Shown here: positions 1-7,690 of the stretch, piece after piece
How positions within the stretch are numbered: position 1 is the stretch's first letter
How the letters are laid out: every line of letters starts with the position of its first letter
Assembly: GCA_017577485.1 (NCBI GenBank)
Contig: PKRI01000034.1
Location: 1-22,953 of the forward strand
Direction: 5' to 3'
Origin: Bacillota bacterium
GTDB taxonomy: Bacteria; Bacillota; Sulfobacillia; Thermaerobacterales; RSA17
Length of the DNA: 22,953 bases
The notes under the pieces: model-generated
What the model was told of the DNA's origin: nothing
Database searches by the model: none
The model's input: the letters and a program-made list of their open reading frames with translations, nothing else
Made by a program: the position numbers and the translations under genes

Positions 1-100
1 GATCGGGGCATCCAGGATGGGGGGCTCGGGGGTTTCCTGGCGGGGGTGCCGCAGGCCCGGCCGCGGGGCCCGCCGCGGGATCCCGCCGGCGGCATAGCCG

Positions 101-1165
101 GTGAACAGCACGCCTGCTGGATCCCGGGGAAGCGAACGTGCCGCTCGGGCACTGACGGAGCCGTATGCGGTACCGACGTCTTGGAATCCACCGGGGCGCC
201 CGGTCTTCTACCGCCTCTGGCACATCCATCAGAGGATCAAGGAGGGGCGCTGCCCGTCCATTGCGGACCTGGCCCGGGAACTGGAGGTCAGCCGGCGCAC
301 CATCGAACGTGACCTGGCCTATCTTCGCGACGTGTTCGGGGCGCCGATCCGCCACGAGCCAAAATGCAGGGGCTACGTGTACACCGAGGAGGGCTTCGAA
401 CTTCCCCCGCTGACGCTGCGCCAGGGCGAGATCGCCGCCCTCATGGTGGTGGCGCGCCTGATGTCGGAGCACCGGGAATCGCCCCTGGCGCCGGTGGTGC
501 ACAATTTCCTCAGCCTCCTGGACCGCCTGCTGCCCCAGGAGGTCCTGGTGGATCAGGCCGAACTGGAGCGGGTGGTCACCTTCGCCCCCAGCCATGTGCT
601 GGGCGACCCCGAGCGGCTGGCCGGCCTGATGGAGAAGATCATGGGCGCCGTACGGGACCGGCGCCGTCTGCAGCTTCGCTACTACAGCGTCTCGCGCGGC
701 GAGGAGAGCGTGCGGAAGGTCGATCCCTACAACCTGTACTTCGCCCGCGGGGGCTGGTACCTGATCGGCCACTGCCACGAGCGCCAGGGGATCCGGATGT
801 TCGCCCTGCAGCGGGTGCGGGACGTCACGGTCCTGGATGAGCCGTTCGTCATCCCTCCGACCTATTCGGCCGAGGAGTTCATGCGCAGCGCCTGGCAGGT
901 GTTCCGGGGCGACGAGGCGGTGGCCGTCCGCCTGCGCTTCCTGCCGCCCGTGTCCCGTCAGGTGGCGGAGCGGCGGTGGCACCCGACGCAGCGGGTGGAA
1001 CCGCAGCCCGACGGTACGCTGCTGCTGCACCTGGAGGTGGCCCACACCCCGGAACTGGAGGGCTGGATCCTGCACTGGGGCGAGTACTGCCAGGTCCTGG
1101 AGCCCGCGGAACTGCGGGAGTCGGTGCGGCAGCGGCTGCAGGCCACGGCGGCGCTCTACCGCTGA
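101..1165 (+). CDS. HTH/WYL-domain transcriptional regulator (YafY-like)
   Basis: A 354-residue predicted DNA-binding regulator. Residues about 45-105 form a winged HTH with the DeoR/YafY pattern (IADLARELEVSRRTIERDL, then a wing ending RGYVYTEEG). Residues about 185-250 form a WYL domain, seen as KVDPYNLYFARGGWYLIGHC followed by MFALQRVRDV. A C-terminal WCX-like region follows. WYL proteins bind ligands such as oligonucleotides or nucleotides and regulate transcription; the target here is unknown. The start is the GTG at 101. No clear Shine-Dalgarno precedes it, and no other good start lies before the HTH, so the start is less certain than the product. The next intact gene on this strand, the old yellow enzyme, is 261 bp away, so co-transcription is possible but unproven. 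Confidence 0.85.
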   Translation: MNSTPAGSRGSERAARALTEPYAVPTSWNPPGRPVFYRLWHIHQRIKEGRCPSIADLARELEVSRRTIERDLAYLRDVFGAPIRHEPKCRGYVYTEEGFELPPLTLRQGEIAALMVVARLMSEHRESPLAPVVHNFLSLLDRLLPQEVLVDQAELERVVTFAPSHVLGDPERLAGLMEKIMGAVRDRRRLQLRYYSVSRGEESVRKVDPYNLYFARGGWYLIGHCHERQGIRMFALQRVRDVTVLDEPFVIPPTYSAEEFMRSAWQVFRGDEAVAVRLRFLPPVSRQVAERRWHPTQRVEPQPDGTLLLHLEVAHTPELEGWILHWGEYCQVLEPAELRESVRQRLQATAALYR

Positions 1166-1202
1166 TGTTGCCGGCGCGGCCTGCCCCCGGCCATTCTCTC
1201 AG
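1164..1202. repeat. Copy A of a ~37-bp interspersed repeat
   Basis: This stretch begins GATGTTGCCGGCGCGGCCTG and ends CGGCCATTCTCTC. It starts at the stop codon of the WYL regulator. A similar stretch beginning GATGTTGCCGCCGAGGCC and ending CGGCCATGCTCTC occurs at 2488-2524, just after the old yellow enzyme stop. By eye the two copies agree at roughly four-fifths of positions. The placement directly after stop codons suggests a small intergenic element; its function is unknown. Confidence 0.45.
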
Positions 1203-1308
1203 CCACAGCCGGTCGCGGTCCGGGCGGTTCCCCTCTCCCCTCACCTGCTGGGGGTGCAACCAGAGACCAGCTTTTCCCCGGCGGCGGCACCCGTCGCAGC
1301 TCGCCGGC

Positions 1309-1404
1309 ATGCAGCCCGACTCGGTGCACGTGCACACGGACCGGGAAGAGGTCGCCGGGGTCGTGCAGAAGTACAGCCTGCTGGCGGTGCCCGTCGTGGA
1401 CCGA
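1309..1404 (+). pseudogene. Remnant resembling an MgtE-type CBS domain
   Basis: In frame +1 this stretch encodes MQPDSVHVHTDREEVAGVVQ, then KYSLLAVPVVDR. This matches the pattern of the second CBS motif of MgtE magnesium channels (metal-rich V-V-DTDQEEVA, then KYDLLALPVVD). The resemblance stops abruptly on both sides. Upstream there is no recognisable MgtE N domain or first CBS, and downstream the frame merely shadows the old yellow enzyme. The piece is about 32 codons, and the downstream gene's ribosome binding site starts right after it. I infer a decayed or recombined scrap of a former mgtE-like gene. A chance resemblance is possible but less likely over this length. Confidence 0.5.
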
Positions 1405-1426
1405 TGCAGTAAGGAGGTTCGTCGCG

Positions 1427-2476
1427 ATGCCGCACCTGTTCGAGCCCTTCACGCAGAAGGCGATGACCCTGCGCAACCGCCTCGTCATGTCCCCGATGTG
1501 CATGTACATCGCGGGCGACGACGGCATGCCCACCGACTGGCACCTCGTCCACTACGGCACCCGAGCCACGGGCGGGGTCGGACTCGTCATCACCGAGGCC
1601 ACGGCGGTGGAGGCCAGGGGACGCATTTCGGAACATGACCTGGGCCTGTGGAATGACGCCCAGGCCGAGGCCCTGGCGCGCATCGCCCGGTTCGTGCGCC
1701 GGCAGGGCGCCGCCTTCGCCATCCAGCTCGCCCACGCCGGCCGCAAGGCCTGGTCCCCCAAGAAGGGCCGGGGACCGGAGCCCGCCGTGGCTCCCAGCGC
1801 GCTGCCTTACGACGCTGACTGGGTGACGCCGCAGGAGTTGGACGAGGAAGGGATCGACCGGGTGGTGGCCGCTTTCGGGGCGGCGGCCCGGCGGGCGGGT
1901 GAACTCGGCTGCGACGCGGTGGAGATCCACGCCGCCCACGGGTACCTGCTGCACGAGTTTCTCTCGCCGCTGTCCAACAAGCGCACCGATGGGTACGGCG
2001 GCCCCCTGGAGAACAGGGCGCGCCTGCTGAGGCGGGTCTTCGAGGCGGTCCGAGAGGCGTTTCCGGCCGACCGGCCCGTGTGGGTGCGCATCTCCGCCAC
2101 CGATTGGGTGGAGGGCGGCTGGGACATCGACGAGGCGGTGGAACTCGCCCGCTGGATGAGGGCCTGGGGCGTGGACCTGATCGACGTCTCCAGCGGCGGC
2201 CTCTCGCCCCTGCAGCACATCCCCAACCTCGGCCCGGGCTACCAGGTGGGCTTCGCCGAACGGATCCGGCGGGAGGCCGGCATCGCCACCGGCGCCGTGG
2301 GGCTCATCACCAGCCCGGAGCAGGCGGACTCCATCGTCCGCACCGGCCAGGCGGACGTGGTGCTGGTGGGGCGGGAGCTCCTCCGCAACCCGTACTTCCC
2401 GCTGGCGGCTGCCCACCGGCTGGGGCACGAGGTGGCGTGGCCGGAGCCCTACGTGCGCGGCAGGTTCCAGCGGTAG
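1427..2476 (+). CDS. namA: NADPH-dependent flavin oxidoreductase, old yellow enzyme family (YqjM/NamA-like)
   Basis: A 349-residue FMN enzyme with a TIM barrel over its whole length. It belongs to the YqjM-type old yellow enzymes, which reduce activated C=C bonds of enals, enones and nitro compounds with NADPH. The YqjM hallmarks are visible: Cys25 and Tyr27 in SPMCMYIAG (redox-sensing Cys and Tyr), the QLAHAGRKA segment at 100-108, and the substrate-binding His pair H168 and H171 in EIHAAHGYLLHEFLSPLSNK. The C-terminal phosphate-binding part reads VVLVGRELLRNPYFPL. The ATG at 1427 has an AAGGAGG site about 10 bases upstream. Length is normal for the family (about 340). The cellular role is likely electrophile or xenobiotic detoxification, which is an inference. 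Confidence 0.93.
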   Translation: MPHLFEPFTQKAMTLRNRLVMSPMCMYIAGDDGMPTDWHLVHYGTRATGGVGLVITEATAVEARGRISEHDLGLWNDAQAEALARIARFVRRQGAAFAIQLAHAGRKAWSPKKGRGPEPAVAPSALPYDADWVTPQELDEEGIDRVVAAFGAAARRAGELGCDAVEIHAAHGYLLHEFLSPLSNKRTDGYGGPLENRARLLRRVFEAVREAFPADRPVWVRISATDWVEGGWDIDEAVELARWMRAWGVDLIDVSSGGLSPLQHIPNLGPGYQVGFAERIRREAGIATGAVGLITSPEQADSIVRTGQADVVLVGRELLRNPYFPLAAAHRLGHEVAWPEPYVRGRFQR

Positions 2477-2487
2477 GGCAGCGCGCG

Positions 2488-2558
2488 GATGTTGCCGCCG
2501 AGGCCGGCGCCCGGCCATGCTCTCCTGCCCTCGGGCGGCCGGCGCCGGGCCATTCCCT
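2488..2558. repeat. Copy B of the interspersed repeat, with an internal 35-bp direct duplication
   Basis: Positions 2488-2524 match the repeat that follows the WYL regulator at 1164-1202. Within this copy, a roughly 22-bp GC-rich unit (GGCCGGCGCC, then GGCCAT) occurs at 2502-2523 and again at 2537-2558. The unit is also partly self-complementary, so the stretch could fold as RNA after the namA stop. No U-tract follows, so I do not call a terminator. Confidence 0.45.
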
Positions 2559-2588
2559 CCGGCCCTGGCGCGGCCTGCGCCTGCGCGG

Positions 2589-2633
2589 TATGATGCTGGG
2601 CCAGGGGCTCCGGCACCGCCGACGGTGCCGGGG
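2589..2633 (+). promoter_or_regulatory. Weak promoter-like -10 box and hairpin in the ychF leader
   Basis: TATGAT at 2589-2594 is the only AT-rich hexamer in the 230-bp gap before ychF and resembles a sigma-A -10 box. The -35 position (about 2565-2570, CTGGCG) is poor. About 20 bases downstream, CGGCACC and GGTGCCG form an inverted repeat at 2613-2633 that could fold in the leader. This is suggestive only. Confidence 0.25.
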
Positions 2634-2708
2634 GCACCCGGAGAGGTACCCCCGACCCGGGCGGGCACGACGCCCGGAAAGGGGCTCCCAGGGAGGGACC
2701 GCCGCGCC

Positions 2709-3824
2709 GTGGCACTCAGCGTCGGGATCGTAGGCCTGCCCAACGTCGGCAAGTCGACCCTGTTCAACGCCCTGACCCGGGCGGGGGCCGAGGCCGCCAA
2801 CTACCCCTTCTGCACCATTGAACCCAACGTGGGCGTGGTACCCGTCCCCGACCCGCGGCTGGACGCGCTGGCCGCCCTCTACCGGCCCCGCAGCCTGGTC
2901 CCCGCCACCGTCACCTTCGTGGACATCGCCGGCCTGGTGCGGGGCGCCTCCAAGGGCGAGGGCCTGGGCAACCAGTTCCTGCACCACATCCGCGAGGTGG
3001 ACGCCGTCGCCCACGTGGTCCGCTGCTTCGACGACCCCGACGTGAGCCACGTGGAGGGGTCCATCGACCCCCTGCGGGACGTGGAGATCATCGAGACCGA
3101 GTTGATCCTGGCCGACCTGGAGACGGTCCAGCGCCAGCACGAGCGCTACCAGAAGGTGGCGCGCAGCAAGGACCGCGACGCCGAACTGCGGGCCCGCACC
3201 GCCGGCAAGCTGCTGGAGGCGCTGTCAGCCGGGCGCCCCGCCCGGTCCGTGGCCCTGGACGACGAGGAGCAGGCGGCCGCCCGCACCTGGCACCTGCTGA
3301 CCATGAAGCCGCTGATGTATGTGGCCAACGTCAGCGAGGCCGACCTGGCCGATCCCATGGCGGTGCCCGGCGTGCAGGCGCTGGTGGAACACGCGCGCCA
3401 GGTGTCCGGCGCCGGGGGCGAGGTCCCCGTGGTGGCCGTCTCGGCCGCCATCGAGGCAGAGCTGGCGGAACTGGACGAGGAAGACCGGCGGGCCATGCTG
3501 GCGGAACTGGGCGTCGAGGAACCCGGCCTGCACCGGGTCATCCGCACGGCCTACCGCCTGCTGGGGCTCATCACCTTCTTCACGGCCGGCGAGAACGAGG
3601 TGCGGGCCTGGACCATCCGCCAGGGCACCCGGGCGGCCGAGGCGGCGGGCGAGATCCACTCCGACATGGAGCGGGGCTTCATCCGCGCCGAGGTGGTCCC
3701 TGTGGAGGACCTGCTGCGGGCGGGGTCCTGGGCCGCGGCGCGGGAGCAGGGCCTGCTGCGGCTGGAAGGCCGCGACTACGTGGTCCGGGACGGCGACGTG
3801 ATCTACGTCCGCTTTAACGTGTGA
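2709..3824 (+). CDS. ychF: Redox-regulated ATPase YchF (Obg-related, OLA1 family)
   Basis: A 371-residue P-loop NTPase of the YchF/OLA1 family. Family members bind ribosomes, hydrolyse ATP rather than GTP, and are linked to translation fidelity and oxidative stress control. The Walker A motif is GLPNVGKST at residues 9-17, followed by NYPFCTIEPNVG (switch I). DIAGLVRGASKGEGLGNQFL is the G3 region. ANVSEADL is the altered G4 (N-x-x-E) that shifts specificity to ATP. The C-terminal third is the TGS domain (TFFTAGENEVRAWTI to VIYVRFNV). I chose the GTG at 2709 because GVALSVGIVGLPNV is the normal family N-terminus and GGGAGGGA lies 10 bases upstream. A longer open frame reaches back to 2517 without family resemblance. 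The last 11 bp overlap the convergent PaiB gene. Confidence 0.96.
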   Translation: MALSVGIVGLPNVGKSTLFNALTRAGAEAANYPFCTIEPNVGVVPVPDPRLDALAALYRPRSLVPATVTFVDIAGLVRGASKGEGLGNQFLHHIREVDAVAHVVRCFDDPDVSHVEGSIDPLRDVEIIETELILADLETVQRQHERYQKVARSKDRDAELRARTAGKLLEALSAGRPARSVALDDEEQAAARTWHLLTMKPLMYVANVSEADLADPMAVPGVQALVEHARQVSGAGGEVPVVAVSAAIEAELAELDEEDRRAMLAELGVEEPGLHRVIRTAYRLLGLITFFTAGENEVRAWTIRQGTRAAEAAGEIHSDMERGFIRAEVVPVEDLLRAGSWAAAREQGLLRLEGRDYVVRDGDVIYVRFNV

Positions 3825-4464
3825 CGGCGCCGCGGTTGGCCTCGACCACCGCCCGGGCCAGGGCCAGCGACCGCTCATCGCCCTGAGCCCTCAGGCCGGC
3901 CACCACGCCCTCCCGGTCCCGGGCGGGACGATTCTGGCTCATCTTCCACTTCCCCAGCAGCCGCGTGATGGGGATCTCGATGCCGACGACGGCGCCCAGC
4001 AGTTGCTCGGTGAAATCGGCGGGCGCGTCGCTGACGGCCCAGGGTTCGACCCGTCCGGATTCGCAGATGTCCGTCAATTCCGACACGTGGCGCAGCAGCC
4101 AGTCCCGGTCCTCGATGACGCGCAGGGGACCGTAGGCGTGGACCACGACGTAGTTCCAGGTGGGAACCACGCGGCCCGTCTCCGCCTTGGTGGCATACCA
4201 GGAGGGCGTGATGTAGCCTTCGATCCCCTGGAAGATGACCAGGGCCTCAACCGCCGGGTTGTACGCGGACCACATGGGGTTGGCGCGGGCGATGTGCGCC
4301 TCGATGGTGCCGTACGGGGCCGGGTCGGGTTTGAGGATCACGGGCATGTGGGTGGCGTCCAACCCCTCCGCCGTCTGGACCACCACGGTGGCAAAGGGAT
4401 GAGCCCGCATCAGATCGTGCAGGACGTCCACCCGGGTTTCGGCAAAGGCGCTGGGCAGGTACAA
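3814..4464 (-). CDS. FMN-binding split-barrel protein of the PaiB family
   Basis: A 216-residue protein matching PaiB, a family annotated as FMN-binding negative transcriptional regulators in Bacillus. It starts YLPSAFAETRVDVLHDLMRA, followed by HPFATVV. The core IEAHIARANPMWSAY, then VEALVIFQGIEGYITPSWYA and PTWNYVVVHAYG, is diagnostic of the family's flavin-binding split barrel. The C-terminal LLGKWKMSQNRP is also typical. The best start is a TTG at 4464, because the family N-terminus begins there and AGGTGA lies 7 bases before it. The open frame extends much further upstream, but that part is antisense to msrA. DNA binding is inherited from Bacillus subtilis PaiB work and not visible in the sequence. 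The gene ends 11 bp inside ychF, tail to tail. Confidence 0.88.
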   Translation of the reverse strand: MYLPSAFAETRVDVLHDLMRAHPFATVVVQTAEGLDATHMPVILKPDPAPYGTIEAHIARANPMWSAYNPAVEALVIFQGIEGYITPSWYATKAETGRVVPTWNYVVVHAYGPLRVIEDRDWLLRHVSELTDICESGRVEPWAVSDAPADFTEQLLGAVVGIEIPITRLLGKWKMSQNRPARDREGVVAGLRAQGDERSLALARAVVEANRGAVTR

Positions 4465-4608
4465 CCGGTTCACCTCGCCAACCGTTTCGTACAGGATTAC
4501 ACCGGCCCGCCGCGGCTTCCTGCCCTGGCCCGTCGAGGCATGAGGTCCCCCGCGGCGGTGCATGGCTAAAGAGCGCGCGGCCGAGACCGCCGAAGGAGGT
4601 GCGGCGGC

Positions 4609-5147
4609 ATGGAGAAGGCGACCCTGGGCGGCGGCTGCTTCTGGTGCCTGGAGCCGGTCTTCGCCGAACTGGAGGGCGTCGTCGAGGTGGTGCCCGGCTA
4701 CGCCGGCGGGCACGTCGCCGACCCGACGTATGAGCAGGTCTGCACCGGCACCACCGGCCACGCCGAGGTGGTCCAGGTCACCTACGACCCGTCGGTGATC
4801 TCGTATCGCGAGATCCTGGAGGTCTTCTTCGGCGTCCACGACCCGACCACGCTGAACCGGCAGGGCCCCGACGTGGGCACCCAGTACCGGTCGGTGATCT
4901 TCTACCACGACGAGGAGCAGAAGCGGACCGCCGATGAGGTGATCCGCGACCTGGAGGCGGCCGGCGTCTGGGACGACCCCATCGTGACCCAGGTGGAACC
5001 CTTCACCGCCTTTTACCCCGCCGAGGAGTACCACCACCGCTACTACTATCGGAACCCGACGCAGCCGTACTGCCAGGCGGTCATCAGCCCCAAGCTGGCC
5101 AAGTTCCGGAGCCGGTTCGGCCGGCGGCTGAAAGGAGGCGTAAGCCC

Positions 5148-5151
<4 letters not shown>
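4609..5151 (+). CDS. msrA: Peptide-methionine (S)-S-oxide reductase MsrA
   Basis: A 180-residue cytoplasmic enzyme that reduces the S-epimer of methionine sulfoxide in proteins, using thioredoxin. The catalytic motif GGCFWCLEPVF is at the N-terminus, with Cys10 as the nucleophile and Cys13 next to it. GYAGGHVADPTYEQVCTGTTGHAEVVQV and the FFGVHDPTTLNRQGPDVGTQYRS region are textbook MsrA. The ATG at 4609 follows GAAGGAGGTG with an 8-base spacer. Length is normal. The gene overlaps msrB by 4 bp (GTGA), so the two are almost certainly one operon and translationally coupled. Confidence 0.97.
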
Positions 5152-5618
<467 letters not shown>

Positions 5619-5866
5619 AGCGCTGCCCCCGCGGCGGCCGCTGTTGCGGAGGGACAATTTCGGACCTGTGCGGGCGGCATGGGCCGCTCACGGGACACGC
5701 AGCGCCAAAATCGGACCTGCTTGTTGACAGAAGGCCCAGAAATCAGGCCGAGGCGACATAACCAGGCCCAAATTCAGCCCTCGCCGCTGGGAATCCGGGT
5801 GAGCGGGCCGAAGTGGACCTGAAATTGGTGCCTATCGCCAGGTGCCGCCGGGAGAGGAGGTCGGTT
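5619..5866. other. Intergenic gap between msrB and the DinB-like gene
   Basis: No gene is supported here. The stretch is less GC-rich than its surroundings. It holds a perfect TTGACA at 5724-5729, but no acceptable -10 box lies 15-19 bp downstream, so I do not call a promoter. TCGGACCTG occurs twice (near 5658 and 5711). No U-tract terminator was found after msrB. Confidence 0.4.
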
Positions 5867-6355
5867 ATGGAGCCTCAGGACCTGATCCGCATGGCCCGCA
5901 ACACCCTGCGGACCCAGGGCGAGAAGGCCCGGAAGAGCATCCTCATGCTCTCCGATGAGGACGTCAACTGGCGGCCCAACGACGACAGCAACGCCATCGC
6001 CAACCTGGTCCTGCACATCGCCGGTCACCTGCACCAGCGGGTGGGGTCCCTGATCGGCGGCGCGCCGGACCGGCGGGATCGCGACGCGGAATTCGAGGAC
6101 CGCCGCCCGCGCACGCGGGAGGAACTGGTGCAGATCCTGGACGATGCCGTCTCCGAGGCCGACCGGGTGCTGGCCGAGATGGACCCGGCCCAACTGGACC
6201 GCCAGGTGGAGGTGCGGGGCCGGACGCAGACCCTGGCGGACATCGTCTTCTTCGCTGCCACCCACACCTCGGAGCACGTGGGACAGATCATCTACATCGC
6301 CAAGCTGAAACTGGGGGCCGGCTTCGGCACCCTGTCGACCCCGCGGCGCCGGTGA
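5867..6355 (+). CDS. DinB/DUF1572-like putative metal-dependent protein
   Basis: A 162-residue four-helix-bundle protein of the DinB/DUF1572 group. The predicted metal-binding triad is His50 (NLVLHIAGHLHQR), His133 and His137 (ATHTSEHVGQIIYIAKL), which matches the DinB H...HxxxH arrangement. Members include thiol-dependent enzymes of the bacillithiol/mycothiol S-transferase type as well as damage-inducible proteins without a known role, so the substrate cannot be named. The ATG at 5867 follows GAGGAGGT with an ideal spacer. An in-frame start at 5813 would add 18 residues with no family resemblance. The gene is convergent with the threonine synthase, 54 bp away. Confidence 0.8.
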   Translation: MEPQDLIRMARNTLRTQGEKARKSILMLSDEDVNWRPNDDSNAIANLVLHIAGHLHQRVGSLIGGAPDRRDRDAEFEDRRPRTREELVQILDDAVSEADRVLAEMDPAQLDRQVEVRGRTQTLADIVFFAATHTSEHVGQIIYIAKLKLGAGFGTLSTPRRR

Positions 6356-6409
6356 AGGGCCGGGAAAGCGCGGCCGGGCCGGCGTGCGGCCGGGTAAGGA
6401 GCGCCCGGG

Positions 6410-7690
6410 TCAGGCCCGCAGGTCTAGCGCCTCCCGCAGGGCATCCAGGTCGGCGGGGATCTCGACGACCGGACCGGGCTCGGGGGCACCCGCCTGCAGG
6501 GCCGCCGTGACCAGGCCGGGGGTCTTCAGGGCCGAACCGGTGACCAGGACCACCACCCGCTCCCCCGGCGCGATGAGCCCCTCGGCCACCGCCCGGACCA
6601 CACCGGCGAAGGCCGCCGCGCCGGCGGGTTCAGCCAGCACCCCTGCGCGCGAGGCGAGGCGGGCCACGGCCGCCAGCAGTTCGTCGTCGCTCACGGCCAC
6701 GAAGCCGCCGCCGGAAGCCCGCACTGCCGCCAGGGCTTCCGCGCCGTAGATGGGGGCGCCCACAGCGATGCCGTCGGCGATGGTGCGGGGCTCCAGGGGT
6801 TCGATGCGGTCGGTGCCCGAGAGCCAGGCGCGGCGGACCGGGTCCGCGCCGGCGGCCTGAACCCCGATGATCCGGGGCAGCCGCACGCCGGGGGACGGGG
6901 CGCCCGTGGCCGGGCCGGGCACCGCACCGGCCGCACCGGCCGCCGTACCGGGCACCGCACCGGCCGCACCGGCCGCACCGCAAGCCGTACCGGGCGCCGC
7001 ACCACCGGGCGCCGCGGCCGGCACGGCCGCCAGCTCGCGGAAGCCGCGGTCCAGGGCCGCCAGGGTCACCCCGTCGCCCACCGGAGCCACCACCACGTCG
7101 GGCATGGTGCCGCCCAACTGCTCCCAGATCTCGAAGGCCGCCGTCTTCTTGCCCTCCACGGTGAGGGGGTTCACGCCGGTGTTGCGGTCGTGCCAGCCGA
7201 AGGCCTCGGCCGCCTGCCGCGACAACCGGAAGGCCGCGGCATAACCCTCCCGGACCTTGACCACGGTGGCGCCGGCCAGGCGCATCAGGGCCAGCTTGTG
7301 GGGGTCCACCTGGGAGGGCACGAAGATCACCGCCCGCAGCCCCGCCGCCGCCGCTCCCACCGCCAGCGATACCGCCACATTGCCGGTCGAGGCGCAGCTG
7401 ATCGTCGCCGGTGCACCCGCCCGCTCCCCCAGCGCGTGCTGGATCACCAGCGCGGTGGCGCGGTCCTTGTTGGAGGCGGAGGGGCCGCGGGTCTCGTCCT
7501 TGAGCCAGAGGTCCAGGCCCAACTCTTCCCGCAGCACCGGCGGCGCCAGCAGGGGCGTGCCTCCCACCGGCAGCGGGTAGCGAACGGGCGGCTTCACCGG
7601 CAGGAAGTCCAGCCAGCGCCACATCCCCGCGGCGCCGGCCTGCAGGTCCTCGCGCCTCGCCTGCCCGTGCCTGCCTTGCTCCTCACGCAT
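6410..7690 (-). CDS. thrC: Threonine synthase (fold-type II PLP enzyme) with a low-complexity insert
   Basis: About 426 residues. Threonine synthase converts O-phosphohomoserine to threonine with PLP. Visible motifs are VGGTPLL (41-47), the PLP-lysine segment KDETRGPSASNKDRA with Lys75 as the likely Schiff-base residue, ASTGNVAVSLA (100-110, phosphate grip), PVGDGVTLAALDRGF (203-217) and the C-terminal VVVLVTGSALKTPG. Residues about 222-268 are an Ala/Gly/Pro-rich insert encoded by a 33-bp tandem repeat; removing it restores a normal spacing. The ATG at 7690 overlaps the preceding hydrolase stop as ATGCGTGA, which implies coupling. A TTG at 7702 and an ATG at 7624 are alternatives. The motif SNKDRA instead of SFKDRG leaves room for a related ammonia-lyase activity. 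It is the last gene of the transporter operon, and no homoserine genes are nearby. Confidence 0.82.
   Translation of the reverse strand: MREEQGRHGQARREDLQAGAAGMWRWLDFLPVKPPVRYPLPVGGTPLLAPPVLREELGLDLWLKDETRGPSASNKDRATALVIQHALGERAGAPATISCASTGNVAVSLAVGAAAAGLRAVIFVPSQVDPHKLALMRLAGATVVKVREGYAAAFRLSRQAAEAFGWHDRNTGVNPLTVEGKKTAAFEIWEQLGGTMPDVVVAPVGDGVTLAALDRGFRELAAVPAAAPGGAAPGTACGAAGAAGAVPGTAAGAAGAVPGPATGAPSPGVRLPRIIGVQAAGADPVRRAWLSGTDRIEPLEPRTIADGIAVGAPIYGAEALAAVRASGGGFVAVSDDELLAAVARLASRAGVLAEPAGAAAFAGVVRAVAEGLIAPGERVVVLVTGSALKTPGLVTAALQAGAPEPGPVVEIPADLDALREALDLRA
6909..7003. repeat. 33-bp in-frame tandem repeat inside the threonine synthase gene
   Basis: Two nearly identical 33-bp units at 6909-6941 and 6942-6974 differ mainly at GCCGGGCC versus GCCGTACC. 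A diverged partial third unit follows to about 7003. The period is a multiple of three and adds an 11-residue Ala/Gly/Val/Pro block on the minus strand, so the frame is kept. This looks like slippage or expansion in a surface loop. Confidence 0.8.

Noticed and set aside
1..100. A gene fragment or RNA at the left edge
   Set aside because: The stretch is GC-rich with short inverted repeats but shows no coding similarity, tRNA fold or promoter that I can support.
1241..2800. 519-codon minus-strand open frame spanning namA
   Set aside because: It covers namA and both flanks antisense, with shadow composition and no recognisable motif.
5724..5760. Promoter for the DinB-like gene from a perfect TTGACA
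   Set aside because: No -10-like hexamer lies 15-19 bp downstream; the nearest AT-rich hexamer is about 26 bp away.
6900..7010. CRISPR array or other spaced repeat from the regular ACCGGCC pattern
   Set aside because: The units are contiguous, in frame, and without unique spacers. This is a coding tandem repeat.
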